The notes beneath the pieces were generated by a model. That model saw only the letters and a list, made by a program, of their open reading frames with translations, was not told where the DNA came from and searched no databases. A DNA stretch of 64,000 nt, taken from the NCBI GenBank assembly GCA_020698575.1, contig CM036258.1, positions 22,340,795-22,404,794 on the forward strand. The letters run 5' to 3'. How positions within the stretch are numbered: the first letter of the stretch is position 1; each line of letters starts with the position of its first letter. Source of the stretch: Bostrychus sinensis. Lineage: Eukaryota; Chordata; Actinopteri; Gobiiformes; Eleotridae. A program made the position numbers and the translations under genes. Positions 13,101 to 25,139 of this stretch are shown piece by piece.

Positions 13101-16100
13101 TTCTGTATTGTGCTTTTCTAGCTCTACATCTCAATGTAAAATGTGCCACAGTTTTCCCTAGAAACATCTCCTCTGTATCTTCAATTATTCACCCACCTCA
13201 ACGCTTTAATGTCTTGCAAACTCTCTAAGGCTACATTGTTCTATTGTCATATTCTGTCCTCTCCATCTCCATATGTAGTCAGGCTTGTCTGTACTTCCAT
13301 TTCTTAGTAGATATTTGGCTGCTCCCTCCTTGAACAGAGAATGTATTGTCGGTGACAAAGTGAGGCAAACCAGCTGCCGCTCTTTCCACTCTTTCCCAGA
13401 TTAACTGCACTCTAAAAAACCCAAGGCCTATTGTCTGTCAGGCTAAGTTTAGAGGTACCTATACTATTGTGGTTTTAAATAGTAGGGTAAAATTAGTACG
13501 TATGCAGCCATAGGGATGAAGAGAGGATGAATTTGGAGTGTTTAGCACATGAGGCAGTGTTAAGTAGGACATTTGGACAGGCGTGTGTGTATTTTAAGCA
13601 CCCCCCTTTAAATTCACCTGACAGGCTTCAATGGTGTCAATTTACATTCACTTTCACCACAATGCTTTTGGCTGATCTATTTTTAGGCTGCTTTTAATAG
13701 GGACTCTTTTCATGGCAACAACGCTGGTATTTAGAGCAAGAGAAATTTGAGATACAGTAATGTTGAAATGCAAAAATACAAAAACAACAGCATAAGGCCG
13801 GAAGCTGCTTATGTGTTTTTCACAATCTCACAATCTGTAGTTATTTGCACCAGGGATTATTGCATGTTTTGTTTAACCACGTGAGGCAGAAGTGAGGAAA
13901 GAAGTGTTTTGCAGGGCAATGTTTTGAAGTTCAACACCAGACTAATCCTGTTGACAAATGTGGCCATCCTTAACCCATATAAAACAGATGGGAAGGCACT
14001 GCAGTTCATTCAGGCTGAAAAGATGTTCTATGAGGTGGCTCTGATCGAACTCACCGCTCTACAACGGGACACAGGCAAGTACAATCATTTCAGCTTAAAA
14101 TGAGAGATTTTTGATTGCCAATACAATAGAGAATACAATACAATAGAGAACCACAACACTGAACAAGCTAATCTAAGCCAGCAGTTCTCTGCTGGTCTGA
14201 CTGTGGGACCTACCTAAATCCCTGGGACCCACTTAGGATCCTGACCCACCGTTAGGGAACAGCTGCTTTAAACTGTAGTCAAATGTATTCCTATATTAAT
14301 AAGTAAATGTTTTTAACTTTCTTTGGTACTGTTTTCAAATGACTATCGAGTACTATAGTAGTACACTGACTGTAAAGATAACTGTCAGTGAGTGTAAAAA
14401 ATATAATGGCATCTTGGAGACCACATGACGGAGCCAGTATACCGACATAATATATATGTGGTATGTTGCTATGCGATTCTGGTATTTTGCTTAGAAATGC
14501 TTGTAAATTAAGTAACTGCATGCAGTGTAGAATGATGGAGAAGTAGAATGGAATGCCCAGTATTTGTCATGTGTCATAATAAAGGCATGCAAATATTTTC
14601 TGTAACACAGTTGAGTTGAAGTAGTAATATTTGTTTTAAAAGCTCATTTCTCATGGCTTCATTATAATAACGTATCATAAAAAGCCTGTATATTTGCTCC
14701 TGTATGTTTGCAAGTAATAAGTTACAGATTACTACTGAGGAATTTACAATAATGTACAATAGAAATAATGCCAGGAGGTTGACTCATTACTTGTAAAATC
14801 CTTCTTCCTCTTAGTCTGGAGTCTTGTTCCAGGTTATTGGTGGCCTAGTTTCCAAACACTGTACAAGTGTAGCCTTTTGTCAAGTGGAACCAGTGCAGCA
14901 TAAGGTGTGTTTGTGAACCAGGCCTGCAGTCCATTAGCTCATTAGCTTAATGTTACCGGACGTCCCATTCCAGCCTGGTCCAGATCTCAGTTTAGCACGT
15001 AGTCAGTGGAGCTTTAAGTGAGGGTCCTCCTTGGCGGCTCATTCGTCACTGGGGCTGCAGAGCTCCAGACGTCTGTCTCTCCCTCGGTGTATGTTTGTGG
15101 GGGGTGGAGGGGTAAGCTATGGGGGGTGCTGAGGTAGCAGTCAGGCCACAGAGCAGGGGAGAGACCAGGAGCGGACACTGCACAAGACAAATGGCCGCTC
15201 GCTGCAGTATCTCATTAGGAAGTGTGTGTCACTGTGGAATACTGAAGGCCTGATTCAGCACTCACTCAGATTGAATGGTAGACTTCTCCAGGGGCAGAGC
15301 TGGCTTCAGAGCAGCATCGTACCATTTCACTTTGTCTTTCTGCAATTCACACCTCGTCATATTTGCTGTCTGACAGCCCACATAAGAGACATTCTGTGGT
15401 TAATGTATGCAAACAGTAGTGAAGCGGTTACGCTATTTGTCAAAAACCAAACAAACGTAATATGTTTGACGTAATGCAAATAATTACTGTTATGAATCAT
15501 GATGGTTTATGCTGTCAGATATTGTCTGTACCAGATGATTGTAGGGTTCATTTGACAAAACCAAACCAGGTGCATTCTGGTATCTGTGTACTCTACCTGT
15601 ATAAACCTTTAAAGTTTAACTCCACCCACTGCCAATACTTGAAAAATACCTGAAAAGTGGGTAGACTGTCTTGAACTTAAATGTAACTTAATTCTCTAAG
15701 TATATATATATAGGTAAATGTGTTTTGTGGCAGTAATTCCTATAAACAGGCAAAAACTATAACAAAAAAAAAAAACTATAGACCCACCCTTCTCATATAA
15801 CCAAGGTGTTACCCAGCTTAATAGGCAAAAAATAATATTGGATTTTGATTACATGTTAAGGAAAATCAGTATTGGGTGAGGGAATAAATTATTAGTTTTT
15901 GTTATAGATCTAGAATACGTATGGATTTTTTTTTAAAGATTCTGTATTATTGCAAGATAGGGCCAAAGATACTAACTCCAGCCATGAGGGGTCAGTAAAG
16001 GAAGAAATGATTCATTTTAGTGGGGCATGTGGTGAGATGTATAAGCCTTTATTCCTAAACTAGACAATTACTGGTTTTATTTCAGATCTGGACACCCTAT

Positions 16101-19100
16101 TTCTACCATTGTGAGATGTGGTTAATGCCTTGGCAGATCTCCCAGGGTTCTTTGTATACAGTTGGATGAATTAAGCTTGGCTAATTAGGCAAAACTATTA
16201 GGTATACAAAAAAAAAAGAATATTGTGGAAAAGTGAAGTTTGTATTTCTTTCCAGAAATTTAATTTAAATTAAAAACATATACTGAACTTTTTTTTAGAT
16301 TTAGTACAAGCACAGTAAAATATTCAATGCCTTTATTTAATTTAAATAGTGATGATGTTCTTTACACTTATTAAAAGCAAAATTCATTATCTCATAAACA
16401 TCTCACTCCACTTCTAAAACATTCGATGTTTTTGTAGATGGACCTGTACATCACAAAGAATTGCGTACTTTAGTGTTGCTTTAAACTACAAATACCATCA
16501 GAAGTAATAGTAAGGGAAAAAAATAGAGACAGATAACTCTTACTCTGATTTTGTCCTTTACTGTACTTGCACTTGTGGCTTACCCAAACTCACTTCCTCT
16601 CCTGAGAATGTCAGGCGCCGTGTGGATTACCTCCAGTATGTTCGTGGCTTGTCGCTGTGTGGCTCCGGGTGTTGCAGTAGGTGTGGTCAGCGTGTTGCCT
16701 GACTCCCCCCCTCTCTCCTGCTCTTATCTGTGCACTCCTTTCTGCTGTCCTCAGTTGGCTTCACTCTGCCATCCAGCACAATAGGCCACACAGAGCTTTC
16801 CTTCTCTGTTTGTTCGGGTAGGAGTAAGGAGATCTGTTCCCATGCCGTGTGTTTGTATCACAGGGCCCCAGGAAGAGGCCACGCTGGGCTCGGCGGGAGG
16901 ATGGTCCAGTCCGGAGGAGCTGTCAGAGCAGGCGTCCCAGGCACAGCACCTGGAGAGGCTGGCCCAGCTATGCATCATGAGCAAACAGTAGGTAAACCTG
17001 TGGAGTGCAAGAGCAATGATAACAGTAGGTAACCTTGTGGAGCGTGGGATTATTGCTCATGTGCGGCTTATCACAGAAGATTATAATGGTCATTTAAAAG
17101 TGTGACAGATTTGTGACCTGTTTTGTTTTGAAATTATAAGTGGGATATTTATGAATTGATGTTATTTGGGATTAAAGCTTTCCCCTTTATGCAAATTTAA
17201 GCAGCAGACTTACAATAAGCAGTTTCAAAGTAAGCTTTTAGATGCCATGACAATCAAAATAATAATCACTAAAACCATAATATTATTCTTGTTGATACAC
17301 ACAAATGGTACAAACCAGCTTGAAATCAATTTCATCATCAATGTTGAATTTGAGTAAAATCAAGTAAAATTGACTATTAAGAGTTTGAATGACTTTGGGT
17401 GAAGTTTCGATTAAGACTTTATGGGCTGGATATTCAAAACAAGCTTCCTCCAATGATCTGACCAAATAAATAGGTCAGTAACAAAAATGTAGCAAGTAGG
17501 AGAGTGAGACTAAAGTCCTGCATTCATTTATTTGGAAGATTCAAAGCCTAATTGTGTTTTACTATGATGACATTTGCCAAACAACAGCATTTTAAATTTT
17601 TTGCTACAATACTGTGATACTGTTTTTCTTGAAGTTATCACACCATAACAATGCCATACAGCGCCTTTTCTACACCAGACTTGACTGTCAAAATGGATTG
17701 CATGGATTCGCATTGGTTTGACAGAGATGATTATATTTTTAACTGCAAAGAGCAACATGTCTTAAGGTTTCTCATGGGACAGACATTTACTCTTCACCTA
17801 AGAAAACAACTGTCTGGTCAGAGTCACCAAATAAACAAATCCTAGTTTAGTCATTACGTTCTATTGATTTAGCCCTAGCTTCGAGGAATTAAACTGAGCT
17901 CACAGCCTTTTACAGGTAGTTGTTTTTATATTGAAATGGAATATCTTCAAAGGTATTCAACAGTATCACATGTACTGATAATTTCAATATCCCTCATATT
18001 TTCCTATATTGTACAGCCTTATGGCAATTTTACATGCACTGTGTTGGTTGGTGTTTTTAAATGTTGAAGCTAAGATAAAATAAAAATCACTTCTGGGTCC
18101 AGGCCTATTGATTAGAAAACATTGTTCTTCTGCATTTGAAGCCTAAAGAAAAACAGTTTGGGCAAACTTTTCACACTTAGATTTATTAAGCAAACAGTAT
18201 ATTTGTTTCTGTTATCTGTCATGTGACGCAAAACCTCAGCTTGAGCGTCAGATAAGTCTATTTATCAAATACAAACCTTGGCTTAAATCTAAAAATCCCA
18301 CCCGATAGCATTAAAAACATTCGCTTCTATTCCAACTGTGAGCAACACTGTGCCACTATTTTTGTACTTTGGGCTTTGTATCATGTGTTGTTCTTAAAAT
18401 AACCTCCTTGAAAAAAAAAAGTTCTGGTTTGTAGACAAATAATTCCTTCTCTCGCACGTACACACATTCCCCTCTCGTCGAGTGGAAATTTTCTGAACCA
18501 GATAAAGTCCAGCTCTTAATACTTTTCGCCAGCGTTGGATTTCCCTTTAGAAAAAGCTGACACCGTTCTCTACGCGAGTGTCACTGAAGGAACCGGGCCG
18601 AAAACCAGATCCGGGGGGCTCCTGTTGCAGGTACATTTTGTCAGGCCGCGTCGTGCACCCACTTCCTGAGCTTCTGTTGTCATTGTTGGGATCGGGCCTT
18701 TTAACCTGATTGCGGGAGGGCGACAGAGGTGGAAGGCCCTTTTGCTCCAGGCCTGGTCCAGAGTGGTTCATTAATTCAAGCAGCATAGAGTAGTGGTTAA
18801 AGTTAGATGAGGACCGACTGATTGTACATGCGCTGGGCTGAGAGGGTTTGCTTACAGGGAGGAGAAGGGGAGTGATTTGATCAACTTTGTGATCTTTCCA
18901 GATTATACAACTGGTTAAAGGCAGTAAATGGATGCAAAAATAGAAAAGTCTCAATATTCTTAGTGAGTTTAAATAAAGGTTACACTTCTGCAGACCCAGT
19001 CACACAGCAAAGAGAATGATAAGTAGCAAATTGGCCCAAGAAAATTGAGGACTCTAACCCAGGTGGGATACTCTCTGAACAGTGGCCAGTTGGTTCCACA

Positions 19101-22100
19101 CACAGATAGACAGCTATTGACTGCCACATTCAATCACTAGGGGCAATTTGGGGTCACCAGTTGACCAAACACATGCAGGTCTTTGGACGGTGGGAGGAGG
19201 CCGAAGTACCCCTGTTGGCAGGTGAGAGCATTAATTCTCTGCCACCGCGCCCCCCTTATTATTTTAAATGCCTCCTATTAGCTATGAGCTTCAAGTTATA
19301 CTTTTAATCTCAGAGACCCAATACTAACTCATAACAAAAATGTACTGTATCTAATTGTTAGACAAATATGTGCTCTTCTTCTTAAGTGGATGTGCAGAAT
19401 CCTTCCAGAATGTCCTAGGAACTCCTTTGAGGCTGTACCAAAACGCACTTCTATCTTTACTGATCAGCTGTCCCCAGAGAAGAACCTTTTTAAGCAGTGC
19501 AAGACGACACCTGCCTATTACTAATTGAAGGCAAGTGTGGCTTTGGAACAACAAAGGCGACATCTGTCACACTTAACGCTGCTTGCCCCACATCCATAAC
19601 CGCACGTGAGACTGCAACAACTGTCCCTGGCTGCTATTCCAAGCCCAGATATTAGCAGGGCGCCTGGCACATCCTGGGCATGCCACACAGCAGCTAGCTT
19701 TAGCACTTGCATGAGGAATAGGTGAAGGGCAGTGGATTGTAAACTAACCTGGGAGAGTCATGGCTTCTGTAATGCAGCCTGGACACAGCTCTGGGGCAGG
19801 GGCATCAGGGACTGGCAGGAAGAGGAGATTTCCACTGGGCACAGAAAAAACTGTGCTCCTGATCTGTACTCACATGAACGTAATTGTACCTTGATATGAT
19901 ATTATTCGAGTAGAAGTAAAGTTACCTGCAAAGATGGATTCTAGATTTCTTGGACATAGCATCCTTAGAACAATGGGCCTCACAAATGCACCATGACAAA
20001 ACCAAAAAAATATATTATTGGGAAAAAGTAATTGCCACATTGAAGTCATTTCTGACAAGTTCATTTTCTTTTATAGCTCTCTTTTATAATTGATGTATTT
20101 ACTTAGTTTTGTTTGATCAAGGGTTGGGGGGCAGGAGAGGTCCTGGAAGGGGTAGGGGGTATGTATGTATGTATGTTTTGTGTATCCTTGTTGGTGTATT
20201 TCAATAGGTTCTTTACATGTGTATGCTGTATATGCTAATAAATTACATTTCAACTTTAAAAAACTAAATATTTCAATCAAAAATTGATCACAAAAAAATA
20301 AAGTCCTTGAGTAAAAGTACCGAGTTATTCTCTAACTCTGCCCCTGGCTCCACGAGGCCTAACCTGAGCTCCAGCAGCTCACAGCTCTGCTCAGATCTAA
20401 TCACTGCACATGCCTGTTTGGATTTGTCATGCTGCTATTGTCCACACAGTGAAACAGATCCTCTCACCTGACAACACTGAGGACACGGCATCAGGGCATT
20501 GTAATGGAGAAGGCTTTTTATGTGTTTAAAACAGAGGGGATTAGACACATCAGGGGAAAGTACGGCAGTCTAATTAATCCCCTAATCCCATTCTGCCACA
20601 CAATGAGATTTTGATAGATTTCTTGTTCTTTTGTTTCTTCCAGGCCACATCTTGCTCTAGAATACAGCGGTAAGGTGAGTATAAATGTTCTTCTTCACTG
20701 ACTTGACTATGACTGACTATGATTATGGTTCTGTGTAAACTTGATGTCATGGTTCTTTCAGGCCACTAAAATCCACCAGAGGGCTTTTGGGAATGATCAC
20801 CCCATCACAGCCAGAAGCCTGGAGCTCATGGCCACAGTCTACGCTGAGATCGGGAAAACTGAGTATTCAGGTAAAACGACAAGAATGACAAACGACAGAT
20901 GTAAAAATGTGCATACTTGTTGGATTTCCAGTGGATGTAACAAATTAAGTTGAAACTATCAAATGCAAATAGACAGAAATATAACTAATTAAAAAACAAG
21001 GAGCAGAATGAACTACTAGCGGACCAGTGGAATTATGAAATGGCCAGGTCGGGTAGTTTACCACTCTGATATGAATATGAGAGATTTCATAAGCACTTCT
21101 GTTTGCTACAAAATGTTTCTTACTGGCTATGCTGACTGTCCACAGAAAAAAAGATGTAATTTATGATGGAACAGTAGATGGCACCCCTGTCAGCTGTAAC
21201 TAGCAGTGCATGTAGTAGTGGGGATAATAAATATTGTATGAGGCAACCATAGCAGTGTGTCAGTTTCAAAAACAGCCTTGAATAGCCACATGAACTAAGG
21301 ATTTGCACTGTGTTGTATATACAGTATAGATTGGCATCACACCACTATTTATTCCCCCTCACGTGTTTGGGTTTTAAAGTGCAGCCTCTGGACCTTGACC
21401 ATGTTGTATTGTACACAGAGGAATCCCCTGTGACCTACTGTAACACCATCTTTAAGTATTTACAGCATCCATTTACCTGCATGTTAAATGAAAGCATTTA
21501 CAGTTAAATGCAAACATGACAGTATATTTTGTATACATTAACTCCTGAGTGGAGACAGGAGTTCAGGAGAGAGAATACAGTCTGTGGGTCACTTTTTGTT
21601 GTTGATGGTGAATAACTACTTGATACTTGAGAGGCAATGTTAGTAGCAAAGTGAAGCAAAAGGGATATGTGTCAGCATGTAAAGATGTACAGTTGGGTTC
21701 CGGTGTGTAATCTAGATCAGTTCCCAACAGGTTTCTATATTTTTGAACACACAGAGACATAGACAGACAGACATACAACTATTCACTCTCACATTCATTC
21801 ACTAGGGACAATTTAGAGTCACCACATGCATGTCTTTGGACGGTGGCAGGGAAGCCGGAGTATCTGGAGAGAATCCACAGTGAAACGGGCACGACATACA
21901 GACTCCACCGAGAGAGGTCATGTGTTGGCCCAAGGATAGAATCCAAATAGACCACACTGCCACCATGCTTCAGCTTTTATATTCAATATTTCACCATTTC
22001 ATGTTTTAAAGCAATATTTAAGCTGTAAATAAGATGAACATTGAAACAATATTCAACCTTCTTGCAGCCCATTTTTTGGTCCTGACCTACCAGTTGAGAA

Positions 22101-25100
22101 TCCCAGAACTATAATTTGGATAATATTGACCACAGTGATATAGCTATGATTTTGCCTTCTATTTTATTTGGGACAAGGAATACATTTAATTTGATTTAAA
22201 TTTAAAACATCTCATGTATAAAATATATGTTTATATCTAATATAAATAAAATGCAATTCTTGTATTAAATTCAAATGCCTTTACATGCAAATAGCAAATA
22301 CAAGAAAATATATTTGTTAAATTTGAAACAAGAGAGATAGTTATACTGGTTTGGTGTTGTTTTGTAACCAGATGAGCTCCTCCTGTATTGTAAATGTGTT
22401 TAACAGATTTGCATAGGTACATTTGCAACTTGTATTTGTTGAAGCGTCAGGAGCAGACTTCAGTCTCCAGCCTTCTCTCACTCTATCATGGGTCTCTCTT
22501 TAGACTCTCTGGGCCAGTGTGTCTCTGCGCTGTCCAAACGCTTCGCTGCTGCCGAGTCCATCAAGGACACGGTCAACAACTGTCTTCCACATCACCACCA
22601 CGACAAGCACTCAGAGGTCCGGCACCGGAAAGACCACCAACAAGAGCAAGACGAGACGGATAAGCCTAAGGTAGTGTGTTAGCTTTTTGCATTAGCTTGT
22701 TTTTCAAAGAGTGACACCTCCTGGGAGCTTGTTACGAGCACGGTTGTTGTTGTACAGGTAACATATGGCAAGGTCCCCACTTCGATTCTAAAAAGACCAA
22801 GTCCCAGCTATGGGTCCGACTCAGAACCAGGTCATAGACGGAAAGGAGAGAGGAGAGTGAGATTCAGGGAGCCAGAGACCACAGTACATGGTAAGAATTT
22901 TTTTATTATTTTTTATCTGTCCAATAATTTGGAAATTGTATAAAACTGTGTTATTCACAATAGAACATAAAACACCAGATCAGGTGTTGAAAGTGATACA
23001 CTATTTTAAAATATAATAGCTCATTTTGAGTTTGATGGCAGCAGATCTCAAACAGGTTGGGGCATAGACAACAAAAAGCTGGAAAGCAGTATCATGCAAA
23101 GAACTCATATGTAAACACAATTGAAAAACACTGTCATCTTATCTGGCCCAAAGTTTAAGTAAAATGGACTGACAAAACAGAAAACAGATCAGTCAATCTC
23201 TTTCTTTTCCAGCCTTTTTTTGCACTGTCCAATTTTTTTTAATCAAATTCAAAATTAGCTACTTTTTTCATTAATTACTAAAACATCTCAATTTACCTTC
23301 CTAATATGTTGCTTATGTTCTATTGTCCTGCATTTATCTTTGCCTTGGTAAATCTTGCTAATATTTGCATTGCCTTATGGCACAGTGGTAGAGCTGCGGC
23401 TCATATACAGGCCAATCACAGCCTGCCTCGGCATCGTGGGTTCAAGTCTGGACTCTGACAGTATTTCCAAATGTTTCTCCTCGCTCATCTGATTTTCTAC
23501 ACTACTTACTTTGTATATTAGCATTAATGACAAGTGTAGACCAACTACTGCCAGCAGCCCAATAACACAGTATATTCCTACATGACATATTAAGGGCCTA
23601 TTTTTTTCACAGCTGCTTCTTATCACAGTATGCTATGATGTGATCCAAGAACTTTCCTCAAATATATAGCAAAATGCATACCATCACTATCAGTCAGCAA
23701 CAAAATGATCTGCTATTTGTTTGGGTCCAAAGTCCTCACACTCCCCTTTGTTGCTTTACAATCCAACAAGTTTTATAGGCCCTTCATGTCAATACTGCAT
23801 ATGTAGTAATGTAAGAAAAGATAGCTTTGTACAAACATGCTGTCCTTGTTGTTCTACATGCATATGGCAGGCTTTCAGAGGGACCATCAAATTGTATGCA
23901 TCAATATTATATCCCTTGCTCTTGCATTAAAACAGGCTGCTTTGTAAACAATTGTCCTTCTGGGATTCTGGAGTATTAAAAAATAATGTAATGCCCGAAG
24001 AAACGCGGACATTAACAAGTGATTTACTCTTGAAAATTAATTATGCATGCAAATGAGGAGCGCTGGAGTCTGTTTTGGTGAGATAGTGCGGTATAGGGAG
24101 AGTTAACAGCTGTCGTACACCATGGCGGGCCAGCTCTTGTTGACTTCCTCTCTGTCGTCTTCACAGACATTCCTTACTGTGACACTTTAGGCGGTAAGTC
24201 GGTCTCAAAGTGTTCCCAATCACAAATGTGCATGAGCAAAAAGCTGCAGCACTTATCACAAAAGTAAACAATTATCAAGGACACGGAAAAGGGAATTAGT
24301 TTGTTAATTGCTTTACAGGTGTTGCCTGCCATGACATTTCACGATCTAAAACTAGCCTAGCCAGTCAGTTTGCTAACAAAGAGAAGTGGGTCGCTTTTCA
24401 GAATCTATTTTTTACCTCTGCCAAATATGTTATGTTATGTAATTTTGTGCAATTGCAAGTTAGGACCAGAGACAATTGCGAGATAGGGCCAAAGATTTTA
24501 GCTCCAACCACAAGGGTAAAGGAACATATGATTGGTTTTAGTGTATTCTTTACCACTATGAGATATAAGGGTTTTGTGGCTTCATGCATAGAGCTTTTAT
24601 CCCTGAACTAGAGGATTATTTACTATTTCGAGTTGGGACAAAATGTTGTGGAGCGTAGTGTTTTTATATATAATGCAAGACTGTGATGAGGTTAAAGATT
24701 GTGAACTCTGTTGACACCAGTTGAGAATCAGTGTTATAGGATACTAAATGAAATAGGATGGCTGGCCACGCTTACACGATTTGAAACAGCACTGTTTTGG
24801 AGCCACATGTGTGTTTACAGTCACCAGAAATTCCTTCTTAAAAAGCATGCACTTACTTATGTCTATTCAAATTCAAAGAACTCATTTCCAAAACAAATCT
24901 CTCTCAAGTCTTGTTTTTGTGTCTTTGTTTTAGCCTACGAGACGACGCCCTCCCGCCCGCACTTGGCCCTCTTCACCTGCCTCTTCCTGCTGATGTCCCT
25001 GCTGGGCGTGGCCATGTACTGCACGGACCGCCGGCGTCCCCAGAGAGTGTGCGAGGAGCTGGAGGCGGCGCTGGCTGTCTACCTGCTGCACATGAAGCAA

Positions 25101-25139
25101 CTGTTGTGGGGCTGCTGGATATGGCTCACCATGCAGTGA
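7142..25139 (+). CDS. TPR-repeat protein with C-terminal NRAC/C14orf180-like membrane segment (consortin-related), 10 exons, 355 aa
   Basis: Exons: 7142-7294, 8329-8359, 13988-14074, 16864-16987, 20644-20674, 20762-20870, 22504-22670, 22758-22890, 24167-24193, 24934-25139. All phases agree and total 1068 bases. The start is fixed by an in-frame TAG at 7136-7138. TPR-like helical pairs lie at about residues 8-36, 51-83 and 118-178; the last has the kinesin-light-chain style pattern (HLALEYSGKA, FGNDHP, SLELMATVYAEIG). A low-complexity HHHH stretch is at 208-211. Residues 235-355 resemble human C14orf180/NRAC as I recall it: SILKR near 243-247, RRVRFREPE near 266-274, one membrane helix at about 298-317, then a short charged C-terminal helix. 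Human C14orf180 also lies next to TMEM179, as here. The TPR part suggests kinship with consortin (CNST), a trans-Golgi connexin-sorting factor; that is inference. Function in fish is unknown. Confidence 0.85.
9411..9727 (-). repeat. 5S rRNA-derived SINE or dispersed 5S pseudogene
   Basis: On the minus strand, 9727 to about 9615 reads as a diverged 5S rRNA: CATACCGCC, GCCCGATC, CTCGGAAGCTAAGCAGGGT, GGGCCTGGT and TGGATGGGAGAC occur in the right order and spacing, including the internal promoter region. It has several mismatches to functional 5S and is embedded in a longer fish repeat beginning near 9411 with the common TTTATATAGCGCTTTT motif. That is the form expected of 5S-derived (SINE3-like) retroposons, so I do not call it a working rRNA gene. 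Confidence 0.7.
11755..12430 (+). repeat. Unidentified dispersed repeat, copy 1 (intron 2 of the NRAC-like gene)
   Basis: This stretch shares long collinear blocks with 37500-37925 in the same orientation: CTGCTGCTAAAGATT, GATGTCTTGG, GGCTAATATCTCTG, CACAAAGTTCA, ATTATTCAAACACACAGGCG and GTGTGGTTGTAGAC. Copy 1 carries about 100-250 extra bases near its 3' half. I cannot name the element; it has no obvious coding capacity. Confidence 0.7.
14075..16863 (+). other. GC-AG intron (intron 3 of the NRAC-like gene)
   Basis: The third exon ends ACACAG and the next bases are GCAAGT, the consensus of the rare GC donor class. The acceptor is TCACAG before 16864. Joining these gives an intact reading frame with the same phase as the flanking exons; no GT donor nearby does so. 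Weak GC donors are known to be used in alternatively spliced introns. Confidence 0.75.
15895..16150 (+). repeat. SINE-type repeat family A copy
   Basis: Contains TTGCAAGATAGGGCCAAAGA, ACTAACTCCAGCCATGAGGGGTCAGTAA and the tail AATGCCTTGGCAGATCT. Lies in intron 3 of the NRAC-like gene. Confidence 0.55.
19015..19260 (+). repeat. Fish interspersed repeat (CTTTGGACGGTGGGAGG family)
   Basis: Carries the widely seen fish motif order: ATTCAATCACTAGGGGCAA, TTTGGGGTCACCA, ACATGCAGGTCTTTGGACGG, TGGGAGGAGGCCGAAGTACCC. Related fragments lie at about 21765-21965, 32790-33000 and 51660-51800. I recognise the family from many teleost genomes but cannot assign a class with certainty. Confidence 0.6.
21765..21965 (+). 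repeat. Fish interspersed repeat (CTTTGGACGGTGGGAGG family), second copy
   Basis: Contains ATTCACTAGGGACAATTTAGAGTCACC, ATGCATGTCTTTGGACGGTGG and GAAGCCGGAGTATCTGGAGAGAA in order. Intronic in the NRAC-like gene. Confidence 0.6.
22975..23360 (+). repeat. Non-autonomous repeat, family B (GCAGCAACACATCTCAAAAA type)
   Basis: Shares ordered blocks with 26560-27140 and 34960-35390: AATAGCTCATTTTGA, TGATGGCAGCA, CTCAAACAGGTTGGG, CAACAAAAAGCTGGAAAGCAG and ATATGTTGCTTATGTTCTATTGT. This is a common teleost non-autonomous element, probably a DNA transposon derivative. Confidence 0.55.
23368..23460 (+). repeat. tRNA-like sequence with A and B boxes (SINE fragment)
   Basis: TGGCACAGTGGTAGAGCTGC resembles an A box and GTGGGTTCAAGTCTG a B box, about 50 bases apart. 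The stretch does not fold as a proper cloverleaf because the anticodon and acceptor arms do not pair, so it is most likely a SINE head and not a tRNA gene. Confidence 0.4.
24167..24193 (+). other. 27-base micro-exon of the NRAC-like gene, possible cassette
   Basis: A 27-base exon lies between a pyrimidine-rich acceptor (TCTTCACAG) and a good donor (GTAAGTC). It adds nine residues just before the exon with the membrane helix. Because 27 is a multiple of three and both neighbours join in the same phase, the exon can be included or skipped without changing frame. Confidence 0.6.
24455..24650 (+). repeat. SINE-type repeat family A copy
   Basis: Contains TTGCGAGATAGGGCCAAAGA and TTTAGCTCCAACCACAAGGG, followed by the diverged tRNA-like part GCATAGAGCTTTTATCCCTGAACTAGAGG. 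Lies in the last intron of the NRAC-like gene. Confidence 0.5.

Noticed and set aside
18547..18954. 135-codon open frame on the minus strand
   Set aside because: Lies inside intron 4 of the NRAC-like gene, with no splice partners, no domain pattern and no neighbours in frame.
24711..25139. 142-codon open frame read as a single exon
   Set aside because: Only the part from 24934 is coding; the acceptor TTTTAG before it gives the right phase, and the upstream part is intron.
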